Source: DASTFY01 sp963829955
GTDB lineage: Bacteria; Actinomycetota; Acidimicrobiia; Acidimicrobiales; Ilumatobacteraceae
Direction of reading: 5' to 3'
NCBI GenBank assembly: GCA_963829955.1
Contig: CAWHKS010000013.1
Location: 135,128 to 199,127, forward strand
Length of the DNA stretch: 64,000 bases
This document shows positions 1 through 7,725 of this stretch, piece after piece (positions within the stretch are counted from its first letter, which is position 1; every line of letters starts with the position of its first letter). Both the position numbers and the translations under genes were made by a program. The notes below the pieces were generated by a model. It saw nothing but the letters and a program-made list of their open reading frames with translations, searched no databases and was not told the origin of the DNA.

Positions 1-237
1 GAACTTGAACCGCTGGTTGGTGGCCTCGGCGCTACCGAAGCCGGCGTACTGCCGCATCGTCCACAGCCGCCCGCGGTACATGGTCGGGTAGATGCCGCGG
101 GTGTACGGCGGCGCGCCCGGATGCCCGAGCCGCTCGCCGGGCTCCCAGCCCGTCAGGTCGTCCTCCGTGTACAGCGGCCTCACCTCGATGCCCGAGTCGG
201 TGAACTTGCCCGCGCCGTTCGCTGAATCGCCAGCCAC
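1..237 (-). CDS. Methylmalonyl-CoA mutase family protein, N-terminal part (runs off the window)
   Basis: Only the first 79 codons are present; the gene continues beyond base 1. A GTG start at 237 gives a short polar leader followed by the substrate-entry segment of adenosylcobalamin-dependent acyl-CoA mutases: PYTRGIYPTMYRGRLWTMRQ and then YAGFGSAEATNQRF. The YPTMY and TMRQYAGFG blocks are hallmarks of the large-subunit (TIM-barrel) N-terminus of methylmalonyl-CoA mutase, which interconverts succinyl-CoA and (R)-methylmalonyl-CoA in propionate metabolism. Isobutyryl-CoA mutase-type relatives share this segment, so the exact substrate is open. The adenosyltransferase at 7722-8297 would supply its cofactor. 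Confidence 0.85.
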   Translation of the reverse strand, partial: MAGDSANGAGKFTDSGIEVRPLYTEDDLTGWEPGERLGHPGAPPYTRGIYPTMYRGRLWTMRQYAGFGSAEATNQRFKF

Positions 238-270
238 GACGCGAGCGTACGACCGATGCCGGGGCGGGCC

Positions 271-276
271 TAACGT
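271..276 (+). promoter_or_regulatory. Candidate -10 box (TAACGT) for the kinase-LLM gene
   Basis: TAACGT fits the actinobacterial TAnnnT -10 consensus and ends 9 nt before the ATG at 286. No Shine-Dalgarno sequence lies between. The same arrangement recurs before many first genes of transcription units in this window. No convincing -35 was found. Confidence 0.35.
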
Positions 277-285
277 GCGGGCGCG

Positions 286-1773
286 ATGGCCGAGACCAGC
301 GACGGGCCGATCGTGCTGCCCTCGCCGTGCGTGGTCGTGCTGGTCGGTCCGGCGGGCGCCGGCAAGTCGACCTGGGCGCAGCGGTGGTTCGCGCCCCACC
401 AGCTGGTGTCGAGCGACGGCCTGCGGGCGCTGGTCGGCGAGGGTGAGCACGACATGGCGGCCTCCAAGGACGCGTTCGCGCTGCTCGACACGGTGGTCGA
501 GCGGCGGCTGGGGCGCCGGCTGACGACGGTCATCGACACGCTCGGGCTCGACCTCGAGCACCGGGCTCGGTACCGCGCGCTCGCGGCCGCCGCAGGCCTC
601 CCCTGCTTCGCCGTGGTCTTCGACGTGCCGCCGGCCGAGCTCAGGGCTCGAAACCGATCGCGCGGCAGCGCGGTGCCGCCCGCGGTGGTGAGCTCCCAGC
701 TGACGTCGTGGCCAGGGGTGCGCGACGGGCTCGGGGCCGAGGGCTTCGCGGCCGTCCTTCCCGCCGGGCCGGTCACGCTCGTCCCGGCGTCGCTGGCCTC
801 GCGGCGCGCGACGGGCGGGCCGCCGGTCTCGCTTCGCTTCGGGCTGCAGCTCCCCCGCTTCACCTGGCCGGGAGGGCCGGAGGAGCTCGCGCCCCGGCTA
901 CGGGCGATCGCCGGGGCGGCCGAGGACGCCGGGTTCGCCAGCCTGTGGGTGATGGACCACTTCCGCCAGATCCCGGGGATGGGTCAGGCGTGGGAGGACA
1001 TGCTCGAGAGCTGGACGACGCTCGGGTACCTGGCGGCCTGCACCGAGCGGGTGCGGCTGGGCACGCTGGTCAGCGGGATCACCCATCGCAACGTCGCCCA
1101 CCTGGGGAAGATCGCCGCGACGCTCGATGTGCTCTCGGGGGGTCGGGCTGTCTGCGGGTTGGGGCTGGCCTGGTTCCAGCAGGAGCACACGGCCTACGGC
1201 TGGGACTTTCCCTCCCGGTCCGACCGGTACGACCTGCTGGAGGACGCGCTCCGACTCCTCCCGCTCCTGTGGGGGCCGGGCACGCCGGCCTTCACCGGAC
1301 GGGTGCTGAACGTGCCCGAGGCGATGTGCTACCCCCGGCCGCTGCAGGAGCGCATCCCGATCCTGGTCGGGGGCTCCGGCGAGCGCAGGACGCTGCGGCT
1401 GGTGGCCCGGTACGCCGACGCCTGCAACCTGTTCGGTGAGCCGTCGACCATCCGCCACAAGATGGAGGTGCTGCGACTGCACTGCGAGGCCGTCGAGCGG
1501 GACCCGGCCACCGTCGAGGTGACTCAGCTGTCCACCGTCCTGGTCGGCGAGCAGGCCGCGGGCGTCGAGGCGGCGGTGGAGCGCCTGCGGCCGAAGCGGA
1601 TGAGCGCCGAGCGCTTCGCCGAGCGGGTCAACGCGGGAACGGTCGAGCAGCACGTCGCACGTTTCGAGGAACTGGGCCGGGCCGGCGTGCAGACCGCGAT
1701 CGTGAGCCTCCCGGACGTCGAACAGCCCGAGTCGATCGCCCGCTTCGGCCGCATCATCGCCGCGCTGGCCTGA
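286..1773 (+). CDS. P-loop kinase domain fused to an LLM-class (F420-type) oxidoreductase
   Basis: This 495-aa protein has two domains. Residues about 15-170 form a small P-loop kinase-like domain with Walker A GPAGAGKST (21-29) and a VIDT strand around D84, resembling polynucleotide-kinase-like AAA_33 proteins. Residues about 181-495 are a luciferase-like monooxygenase fold: SLRFGLQLPRFTW, then LWVMDHF, TERVRLGTLVSG, LDVLSGGR and PILVGGSGERRTLRLVARYAD, typical of F420-dependent LLM enzymes. The ATG at 286 is preceded by a TAACGT box rather than a ribosome site. The LLM half probably binds F420 or FMN; its substrate and the role of the kinase half are unknown. The gene stands alone and converges with the RidA gene. 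Confidence 0.8.
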   Translation: MAETSDGPIVLPSPCVVVLVGPAGAGKSTWAQRWFAPHQLVSSDGLRALVGEGEHDMAASKDAFALLDTVVERRLGRRLTTVIDTLGLDLEHRARYRALAAAAGLPCFAVVFDVPPAELRARNRSRGSAVPPAVVSSQLTSWPGVRDGLGAEGFAAVLPAGPVTLVPASLASRRATGGPPVSLRFGLQLPRFTWPGGPEELAPRLRAIAGAAEDAGFASLWVMDHFRQIPGMGQAWEDMLESWTTLGYLAACTERVRLGTLVSGITHRNVAHLGKIAATLDVLSGGRAVCGLGLAWFQQEHTAYGWDFPSRSDRYDLLEDALRLLPLLWGPGTPAFTGRVLNVPEAMCYPRPLQERIPILVGGSGERRTLRLVARYADACNLFGEPSTIRHKMEVLRLHCEAVERDPATVEVTQLSTVLVGEQAAGVEAAVERLRPKRMSAERFAERVNAGTVEQHVARFEELGRAGVQTAIVSLPDVEQPESIARFGRIIAALA

Positions 1774-1788
1774 ACGCCCGCACCGTCG

Positions 1789-1814
1789 CCACCGATTCGA
1801 TATCGAATCGGTGG
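1789..1814. repeat. Perfect 26-bp palindrome between convergent genes
   Basis: CCACCGATTCGAT followed by its exact reverse complement, with no spacer. It lies 16 bp after the kinase-LLM stop and 43 bp before the 3' end of the RidA gene. The centre (GATTCGATATCGAATC) is AT-rich for this genome. It may act as a bidirectional terminator or a protein-binding site; there is no U-tract on either strand. Confidence 0.6.
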
Positions 1815-1856
1815 AAAGCGCGCCGAAATGGCCCGGCCCGGGCGGCCGGCTCGATC

Positions 1857-2240
1857 TCAGCGGGCGGCCACCAGCGCGATCTCGACCAGCCACTCGGGGC
1901 GGGCCAGCGCGGGCACGACGACCAGCGTCGAGGCCGGGCGATGGCCGCCCATCACGCGGTCACGCACCCCCATCACTGCGCCGAGCTCCGAACCCTGCAC
2001 CACGTAGGTCGTGATGGAGACCACGTCCGCCGTCGCCATCCCCGCCTCGGACAGGATCGCGGCCAGGTTCTGCCAGACCACCTCCGCCTGGTCGGCGAGC
2101 CCGTCGGGCACGGTCCCGTCCGGCGCGGTGGGCACCACCCCGGACGTGTGAAGGAGGCGATCGGCCCCGACGGCGAGCACGGCGTGGCTGTAGTTCGCGG
2201 CGGGTGGGGCGATGACGGAAGGGGCGACCGGCGTGTTCAC
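1857..2240 (-). CDS. RidA family protein (YjgF/YER057c/UK114)
   Basis: The 127-aa product matches the compact RidA fold: LHTSGVVPTAPDGTVP, then QAEVVWQNLAAILSEAG, DVVSITTYVV, and a C-terminal PALARPEWLVEIALVAAR that corresponds to the usual RPxxLVEIEAVA ending. RidA proteins act as trimeric enamine/imine deaminases that remove reactive 2-aminoacrylate. Here the catalytic arginine region reads ALARPEWLVEI. The GTG at 2240 was chosen because the reading frame upstream runs into the divergent lipoprotein gene and encodes nothing RidA-like. An in-frame ATG a few codons upstream is possible. The gene appears monocistronic. Confidence 0.85.
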   Translation of the reverse strand: MNTPVAPSVIAPPAANYSHAVLAVGADRLLHTSGVVPTAPDGTVPDGLADQAEVVWQNLAAILSEAGMATADVVSITTYVVQGSELGAVMGVRDRVMGGHRPASTLVVVPALARPEWLVEIALVAAR

Positions 2241-2307
2241 ACCCCGATGATGCCCTGCACACGGCATGTGACTTGCATGATCGGAGCCAGGTCGGTGGAC
2301 TGTCACG

Positions 2308-3381
2308 ATGCGTGCCGCCGCTCCGCTGCTCGCCGCGCTCACCTTGGTGGGCGCCGGCTGCTCGACCTCGGCGGCCGGCGAGGGCCCAAGAGTCGAGCAC
2401 GCGGCGGGGACGGAGCCCGAGTCCAGCATCGAGGAGGTGGAGGTCGACTCGACCGCACGCTCGTCCAGTACCACGGACGACACGGAGCCCGACACGGTCC
2501 CGGCACCGCCGCATCCCCTGGTGACCGACAGCCGCGTCTACGTCGTCGGTGACTCCATTTCCGAGTCGATCGCGTCCCGCTACTCCGGCCTCATCTGCGA
2601 CGCCCTCGGCCCGCTGGGCTGGGACGTGGTGGTCGACGCCGTGCAGGGGCGCCGCACCGATCAGGCCATCCGCTCGCTGCGAAAGAACAGATCGCGGGTC
2701 GGGCAGACGGTCATGGTGCTCATCGGTCACAACGACGGTATCGACCCCGAGGGCTACCGGGAGCGCATCGAGCAGCTGATCCAACTGGTGCCGGACGCCC
2801 GCCGCATCCTCCTGCTGACCAACTACGAGTTCGAACGGGGCCGCGACCGCATGAACGACGTCCTGCGGGAGTTGGCCGCGGTCGACGGCGACAGTGGGCC
2901 CGACGACCGCCTCCAGCTCGTCGACTGGAACGCGGCCATCGAGGACGTGGACGACGCCATCCAGCGCGACGGTGTCCACCTCACCGGCTCGGGGCAGCGG
3001 GCGCTGGCCACCGTGATGGCAGCCGCGCTCGGCGCGGGTCCGGACCAAGGTGGGCCGGCCGACGAGCCGTCGTGCACCACGTTGCGGGACTCCGGCGGGT
3101 CCGGCAACTCCGGCTCCGGCGGCTCGGGCGGCGGATCCGGCCGGACGACGACCGCCCCGGCGCAGAGCGGTTCGAGCGAAGTACCGCCGGCCACCGAGCC
3201 ACCTCCGGCGACCGACGCTCCACCGGCCACCGGCGGGCCACAGCCCACGGATCCACCACCCCCGAGCGAACCTCCCCCGGGTACGGGTCAGGGACAGCAG
3301 CCGCCGAACTCCGACCAGGGCGGACCGCCGACCAGCGGGAAGGGCGACTCGCCCGGTTCTACCGCTCCGCCGGCAACCTGA
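2308..3381 (+). CDS. SGNH/GDSL-type hydrolase lipoprotein with low-complexity tail
   Basis: The 357-aa protein starts with a lipoprotein signal (LVGAGC, lipidated Cys18). An acidic Ser/Thr spacer follows to about residue 70, then an SGNH hydrolase core. Visible blocks are VVGDSIS with nucleophile Ser83, the block III motif GHND (140-143), and DGVHL with D221 and H224, so the catalytic triad looks intact. The block II glycine is less clear. From about residue 255 the sequence becomes a Gly/Ser linker and then a Pro/Thr-rich tail that probably spans the cell wall or is unstructured. It is likely a cell-surface esterase or acyl/acetyl-hydrolase; the substrate cannot be inferred. It diverges from the RidA gene. 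Confidence 0.8.
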   Translation: MRAAAPLLAALTLVGAGCSTSAAGEGPRVEHAAGTEPESSIEEVEVDSTARSSSTTDDTEPDTVPAPPHPLVTDSRVYVVGDSISESIASRYSGLICDALGPLGWDVVVDAVQGRRTDQAIRSLRKNRSRVGQTVMVLIGHNDGIDPEGYRERIEQLIQLVPDARRILLLTNYEFERGRDRMNDVLRELAAVDGDSGPDDRLQLVDWNAAIEDVDDAIQRDGVHLTGSGQRALATVMAAALGAGPDQGGPADEPSCTTLRDSGGSGNSGSGGSGGGSGRTTTAPAQSGSSEVPPATEPPPATDAPPATGGPQPTDPPPPSEPPPGTGQGQQPPNSDQGGPPTSGKGDSPGSTAPPAT

Positions 3382-3384
3382 CCG

Positions 3385-3403
3385 GCGCCCCGCCGCGGGG
3401 CGC
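3385..3403. terminator. GC-rich hairpin between convergent genes
   Basis: GCGCCCCG-CCG-CGGGGCGC forms a perfect 8-bp stem 4 bp after the lipoprotein stop and 7 bp before the 3' end of the MoeB gene. It is symmetric and lacks a U-tract, as is common for actinobacterial bidirectional terminators. Confidence 0.6.
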
Positions 3404-3409
3404 TCCGCT

Positions 3410-4579
3410 CTAGTGATCCTCGACCCAGGGGGCGCAGAGGCCGTCGAGCTCGCGGATCTGGATCCTGTCCCGGTTCTCGTACGTGACCGGGTTGGTCGGG
3501 TCGACCCGCAGCTTGTACTCCCGGAAGGTCTGCTCGAGGGCGTCGTAGCTGAGGATGCGCCCGATCAGCGGGTCGCCGAGCCCGAGCAGCAGCTTGATGG
3601 CCTCCAGCGCCTGCAGCGACCCGATGATCCCGGGGAGCACGCCCAGCACGCCCGCCTCGGCGCACGACGGCGCCAGCTCCGCGGGCGGCGGCTCCGGCAC
3701 CATGTCCCGGTAGTTCGGCCCTCGCCGGGGATCGAACACGGTCACCATGCCCTCGAACCGGAAGATCGAGCCGTGGACCACGGGGATGCCGAGCTTCACG
3801 GAGGCGTCGTTGAGCAGATAGCGGCTGGGGAAGTTGTCGGCGCCGTCGATGATGACGTCGTAGCCCTCGAGCAGCTCGAGCACGTTGTCGGCCGACAGTC
3901 GGGTGTCGTAGGTGACGACGTCGACGTCGGGGTTCATCGCCGTCAGCGTCTTCTTGGCTGAGTCGACCTTGCGGTCGCCGATGCGGTCCAGGTTGTGCAG
4001 GATCTGGCGCTGCAGGTTGGAGGCGTCGACCTCGTCCATGTCGACGATGCCGATGGTGCCGACCCCGGCCGCCGCCAGGTACAGCGCGGCCGGTGAGCCG
4101 AGACCGCCCGCGCCCAGCATGAGGACTTTGGAGGCGAGCAGCTTCGCCTGTCCCTCGACGCCCACCTCGGGCAGCAGGAGGTGGCGCTGGTAGCGGTCAC
4201 GCTGGTCCGGGTTGAGACCGACGGGCTTCTTCCACTCCCGGCCCTCGTCCTTCCACCGTCCGAAGCCACCGGCCATGGAGGCGGTGTTCGTGTACCCGAG
4301 CTCGGCCAGGGTCTGGGCCGCGAAGGCGCTCCTCACGCCGGCGGCGCAGTAGACCAGGACCGGCGCGTCGTGGTCGAGGATCCGGCCCTCGACCTGGCTC
4401 TCGAGGTGGCCACGCGGGATGTGGATCGCACCGGGGATCGCGCCCTGGTCGTACTCGTCCGGCTCCCGCACGTCGAGCACGACGGTGCCCGCCTCGGTCC
4501 GCATCCGATCGACCTCGGCCGTGTCGACTTCGGTGATCTGTTCCTTGGTCCGGGCGAGCAGGTCTCGGAAGCTGGCCAT
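3410..4579 (-). CDS. moeB: ThiF/MoeB-type adenylyltransferase with N-terminal rhodanese domain
   Basis: The 389-aa protein has an N-terminal rhodanese domain (about 15-115; active-site loop CAAGVRS with Cys78). It is followed by a ThiF/MoeB domain (about 122-389) with ATP-binding GAGGLGS (156-162), the RQILH and ADNFPSRYLLND segments and the conserved cysteine loop SCAEAGVLG (Cys306). It should adenylate and then thiolate the C-terminal glycine of a MoaD/CysO-type sulfur carrier. Actinobacterial MoeZ proteins usually have the rhodanese at the C-terminus, so the domain order is swapped. The first metal-type cysteine, usually in YRCLFP, is replaced by Asp (YRDMVP, residue 292). A TAGGCT box 6 nt before the ATG suggests leaderless transcription. 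Confidence 0.88.
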   Translation of the reverse strand: MASFRDLLARTKEQITEVDTAEVDRMRTEAGTVVLDVREPDEYDQGAIPGAIHIPRGHLESQVEGRILDHDAPVLVYCAAGVRSAFAAQTLAELGYTNTASMAGGFGRWKDEGREWKKPVGLNPDQRDRYQRHLLLPEVGVEGQAKLLASKVLMLGAGGLGSPAALYLAAAGVGTIGIVDMDEVDASNLQRQILHNLDRIGDRKVDSAKKTLTAMNPDVDVVTYDTRLSADNVLELLEGYDVIIDGADNFPSRYLLNDASVKLGIPVVHGSIFRFEGMVTVFDPRRGPNYRDMVPEPPPAELAPSCAEAGVLGVLPGIIGSLQALEAIKLLLGLGDPLIGRILSYDALEQTFREYKLRVDPTNPVTYENRDRIQIRELDGLCAPWVEDH

Positions 4580-4585
4580 GGTGAA

Positions 4586-4591
4586 AGCCTA
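4586..4591 (-). promoter_or_regulatory. Candidate -10 box (TAGGCT) for moeB
   Basis: On the minus strand TAGGCT is followed by six bases and then the ATG at 4579. This would put the transcription start at or next to the start codon, giving a leaderless mRNA. Confidence 0.4.
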
Positions 4592-5431
4592 CCGGTGAGG
4601 TCGGGATTCGGGACAGGGGGACGCAGGCCCAGCGTCCACCGGAGCCACCAGCGCGGGCAGCAGTTCGCCGATCGGTCCGATGAGGAGGGCGTCGGCGTAG
4701 CGGTCCATGTGCGTCGGCTGCCCGTTGACGATGACGACGCGGGCGCCGGCGGACTTCGCCCTGGGGACCACGTTGGCCGCCGGGTACACCTGCAGGCTGG
4801 AGCCCACGGCCAGCAGCAGGTCGGCCCGGCCGGCCGCGGCCAGCGCGGCGTCGATCACCTCCGGCACCAACGACTGGCCGAACGAGACCGTCGCCGACTT
4901 CACGATGCCGCCGCAGAGCCGGCAGGCGGGGTCCTCCTCGCCGGCCCGGACCCGCTCCAGCATCACCTCCATCGGGCCGGTGTCGCCGCAGCGCCAGCAC
5001 TGGTAGCGGCGCATGGTGCCGTGCACCTCGACGACCAGCGATGGATCATGCCCGGCCCGCTGGTGGAGCCCGTCGATGTTCTGCGTGACGAGCGCCTCCA
5101 GCCGACCCTGCCGCTCCAACTCCACCAGCGCAACGTGACCGGAGTTGGGTTCGGCCGACCACGCCGGCGAGTGGAGGCGGGTCTGCCAGGAGGCCCGCCG
5201 GACCTCCGGCTCGTGCAAGTAGTGATTCAGCGTGGAGGCCCGCTCGGCAGCCGGGTTCTTCGTCCACACGCCGTTCGGGCCGCGGAAGTCCGGGATGCCC
5301 GAGTCCGTCGAGATCCCGGCACCGGTGAGCACCACGATCCGTTGTGCCTCCCGGACCCAGGTCTGCGCCTCGGCCAGCACCGCGGGATCGACGGCGGCGA
5401 GTGGCTCCGAGCTCACTGGTGCATCACCCAC
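4589..5431 (-). CDS. Sir2 family NAD-dependent protein deacylase
   Basis: The 280-aa sirtuin has all core motifs: TGAGIS (36-41), IPDFRGPNGVW, TQNIDGLHQRAG (116-127), catalytic His137 in EVHGT, and a zinc site with Cys145/Cys148 and Cys170/Cys173. GSSL and VIVNGQPT lie in the C-terminal Rossmann half. It removes acyl groups from lysines using NAD+. The zinc knuckle and short length suit a bacterial CobB-like or class U/III enzyme, but the class III Tyr/Arg acyl-pocket pair was not seen. The start is GTG at 5431. Its 3' end lies 9 bp upstream of moeB on the same strand, so a shared transcript is possible, although moeB also has its own promoter-like box. Confidence 0.9.
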   Translation of the reverse strand: MGDAPVSSEPLAAVDPAVLAEAQTWVREAQRIVVLTGAGISTDSGIPDFRGPNGVWTKNPAAERASTLNHYLHEPEVRRASWQTRLHSPAWSAEPNSGHVALVELERQGRLEALVTQNIDGLHQRAGHDPSLVVEVHGTMRRYQCWRCGDTGPMEVMLERVRAGEEDPACRLCGGIVKSATVSFGQSLVPEVIDAALAAAGRADLLLAVGSSLQVYPAANVVPRAKSAGARVVIVNGQPTHMDRYADALLIGPIGELLPALVAPVDAGPASPCPESRPHR

Positions 5432-5480
5432 GCCTGGAAACAGGTCCGAGTCCGCCAGTTTCGGGAAGCACCAATGAACC

Positions 5481-5501
5481 GTCCGCCGCTACGCGGCGGA
5501 C
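5481..5501. repeat. Perfect 9-bp hairpin upstream of the sirtuin gene
   Basis: GTCCGCCGC-TAC-GCGGCGGAC sits in the 214-bp divergent region between the sirtuin (start 5431) and the gene at 5646. On the sirtuin side it would be in the 5' leader and could act as an attenuator-like or protein-binding element. It has no U-tract. Confidence 0.5.
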
Positions 5502-5645
5502 ACAGCAACGTGACATGGAGCTCGCTCCGCTCGCTCATTGCAGCACCGTACCGTCACCCCTTCCTGATCGAACCTTTCCGATCCGGCCCCGCTCGGGCAC
5601 ACACTCCTCGTGCCTCCCCTCCACCTCACACCCTGGAGGACCGCC

Positions 5646-6236
5646 ATGGATGTGCCGGCCACCCTCGTGGTGCTGCCGTGGGCCGATCCCGTCATCGACC
5701 CCATCGGCCACGACCCTCGCTCCCGCTACGTGGAGCTGTTCTGGCTCGGGGTCCTCGGCCCCACGGCCACCCTGCTCCTGCGCCGTCTGGCCGACGGCTT
5801 GGAGTCCTACCCGGACGGCTTCGAGCTCGACGTGCCCGACCTGGCCCGCAGCCTCGGCATCAAGCTCCAGGGGCAGCGGCGGGCGGCCTTCGCCAACGCG
5901 CTCCAGCGCACCGTCCTGTTCGGCATGGCACAGCAGCACAGCCACGGACTGCTGGTGCGGCGCCGGATCCCGCCCCTCAGCCACCGCCAGGTGGCGCAGC
6001 TCCCGACCGACCTGCGCAACGCGCACGCCGACTGGGCGGGGCCGACCGCGCTGACCTTCCCCGAGCACGTGCGCTGGCGGGCGGAGGCGCTGGCCCAGAC
6101 CATGCTCAGCGCGGGGGACGAGCCCGAACTGGTCGAGCGGCAGCTGGCGCTGCTCGGCGTGGCCCCGCCCGTCGCGGCCGGCGCGCTCCGCAGCGCGCTC
6201 GCGACGAGTTACGCGCCTGAGCCCACTTCGGCGTGA
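5646..6236 (+). CDS. Conserved actinobacterial protein of unknown function
   Basis: The 196-aa soluble protein begins with an ATG preceded by GGAGGACC, a good ribosome site; an upstream in-frame ATG at 5610 lacks one. Near the N-terminus DPIGHDPRSRYVELFWLGVLGPT precedes a helical region. The stretch DVPDLARSLGIKLQGQRRAAFANALQRTV resembles a winged-helix or helix-turn-helix, so DNA or RNA binding is possible. The rest is rich in Arg and Leu (SHRQVAQLP, FPEHVRWRAEALA). No catalytic motif, signal peptide or membrane segment is visible. It diverges from the sirtuin and converges with leucyl aminopeptidase. Confidence 0.6.
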   Translation: MDVPATLVVLPWADPVIDPIGHDPRSRYVELFWLGVLGPTATLLLRRLADGLESYPDGFELDVPDLARSLGIKLQGQRRAAFANALQRTVLFGMAQQHSHGLLVRRRIPPLSHRQVAQLPTDLRNAHADWAGPTALTFPEHVRWRAEALAQTMLSAGDEPELVERQLALLGVAPPVAAGALRSALATSYAPEPTSA

Positions 6237-6255
6237 GCGACCGTCGGCGGCGGGC

Positions 6256-7725
6256 CTAGCGAGGCGGCGTGTAGTTGGTCAGCAGCTCGGCGAACAGCCG
6301 CACGCCGTAGCCCGTCGAGCCCTTCGTGAAGATGCCGTCGTCGGCGTCGCTGTCCATGACGCCGGCGATGTCCAGGTGGGCCCAGGGCACGTCGCCGACG
6401 AACTCCCGCAGGAACAACCCGGCGAGGATCGCGCCCCCGTATGGGCCGCCGACGTTCTTCATGTCGGCCACGTTCGAGTCGAGCAGCTTGCGGTAGTCGT
6501 CGACCAACGGCAGTTGCCACGCCCGCTCGTCGGACCGCTCGGCGGCGGCGAGCACCTGATCCACCCAGGCCTGCTCGTTGCCAAACACGCCCGCCAGCTT
6601 CTTGCCCAGCGCGCCCAGCACGGCCCCGGTCAGCGTGGCGATGTCGACGATGGCGTCGACCTCGTCCTCGACGGCCAGCGACAGGCCATCGGCCAGCACC
6701 AACCGGCCCTCGGCGTCGGTGTTGTGGATCTCCACTGTCTTGCCGTTGCGGATGGTGAGCACGTCACCGAGCTTGAGTGCACTGCCCGACGGCATGTTGT
6801 CCGTGCAGCACAGATAGCCGATGACCTTCACCTTGGGCCGGAGCACGGGCAGCAGCGACATCGTCGCGAGCACGACCGCGGCGCCGGTCATGTCCATCTT
6901 CATGAGGACGTGCATGCCGTCGGAGGGCTTCAGCGAGATCCCGCCGGAGTCGTACATGACGCCCTTGCCGACCAACGCCACCGTGCCCGCCGGGCGGCGC
7001 GGGGTGTAGGTCAGCTTGATCATGCGGGGCGGGGCGGTCGATCCGCGGTTGACGCCCAGCATCCCGCCGAGCCCCATCTCCGCCATGTCCGACTCGTCCA
7101 GCACCTCGATGTCCAACTTGCGCTCGGCGGCGATGGCGATGGCCCGCTCAGCCAGGTCGGCGGCATTGAGGTGGTCGGGCGGCGTGTTGGCCAGGTCGCG
7201 GGCGAGGGCGACCGCTTCGCCGACGGCCACGCCGCGCGCCGCGCCGGTGGCGATGGCCGCGCGGTCGCCGGCCGCCGCGGTGAGCACCACGCGGGACAGC
7301 CCGGGCTTCGGGGCTTCACTCTTGAACGACGAGAAGCGGTAGGTGCCCAGGACGAAGCCCTCAGCCACGGCCTGCCCGGCCGCGCCGGGCGTCAGACCGC
7401 GGGCCTCCACGTCCGCCAGGCTGGTGGCCAGGCTCGCGCGCGTGCCGGCGGCGCGAGCTAGCGCCGCGGCGGCGGACCGGAGCACACCCGCGCCGATGTC
7501 GGCCGGGGCACCGAGTCCCACGGCCACCAGCGACGGCCCCGACGGCGAGGCGACGGCCAGCGTCTGACCGGGTTTGGCCTCGAACCCCAACTCGGTGAGG
7601 CGGGCCCTGGACAGCCCGAGCTGGCGGGGGACGGGACCGGTGGCGGTCACCGGCACTCCGATGACGTCGACGTCACGCGGGGCGCCTGCCCCCACCTCGA
7701 TGGCCAGCCCTGATGACGGGATCAT
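6256..7725 (-). CDS. pepA: Leucyl aminopeptidase (M17 family)
   Basis: The 489-aa product has the M17 layout: a variable N-terminal domain (about 1-170) and a catalytic dimetal domain. VGKGVMYDSGGISLKP contains the first metal ligands, KMDMTGAAVV follows, and the signature NTDAEGRLVLADGLS carries the Asp/Glu ligands and catalytic Arg. It removes N-terminal residues during cytosolic peptide turnover; some PepA proteins also bind DNA. The ATG at 7725 overlaps the stop of the upstream adenosyltransferase gene (ATGA, 4 bp), indicating translational coupling. Upstream extension of the frame is only a shadow of that gene. Confidence 0.93.
   Translation of the reverse strand: MIPSSGLAIEVGAGAPRDVDVIGVPVTATGPVPRQLGLSRARLTELGFEAKPGQTLAVASPSGPSLVAVGLGAPADIGAGVLRSAAAALARAAGTRASLATSLADVEARGLTPGAAGQAVAEGFVLGTYRFSSFKSEAPKPGLSRVVLTAAAGDRAAIATGAARGVAVGEAVALARDLANTPPDHLNAADLAERAIAIAAERKLDIEVLDESDMAEMGLGGMLGVNRGSTAPPRMIKLTYTPRRPAGTVALVGKGVMYDSGGISLKPSDGMHVLMKMDMTGAAVVLATMSLLPVLRPKVKVIGYLCCTDNMPSGSALKLGDVLTIRNGKTVEIHNTDAEGRLVLADGLSLAVEDEVDAIVDIATLTGAVLGALGKKLAGVFGNEQAWVDQVLAAAERSDERAWQLPLVDDYRKLLDSNVADMKNVGGPYGGAILAGLFLREFVGDVPWAHLDIAGVMDSDADDGIFTKGSTGYGVRLFAELLTNYTPPR

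Noticed and set aside
5433..5526. 30-codon minus-strand ORF (MSRCCVRR...) as a cysteine-responsive leader peptide of the sirtuin
   Set aside because: Only two adjacent cysteines and no link of the sirtuin to cysteine metabolism; the ORF may be chance.
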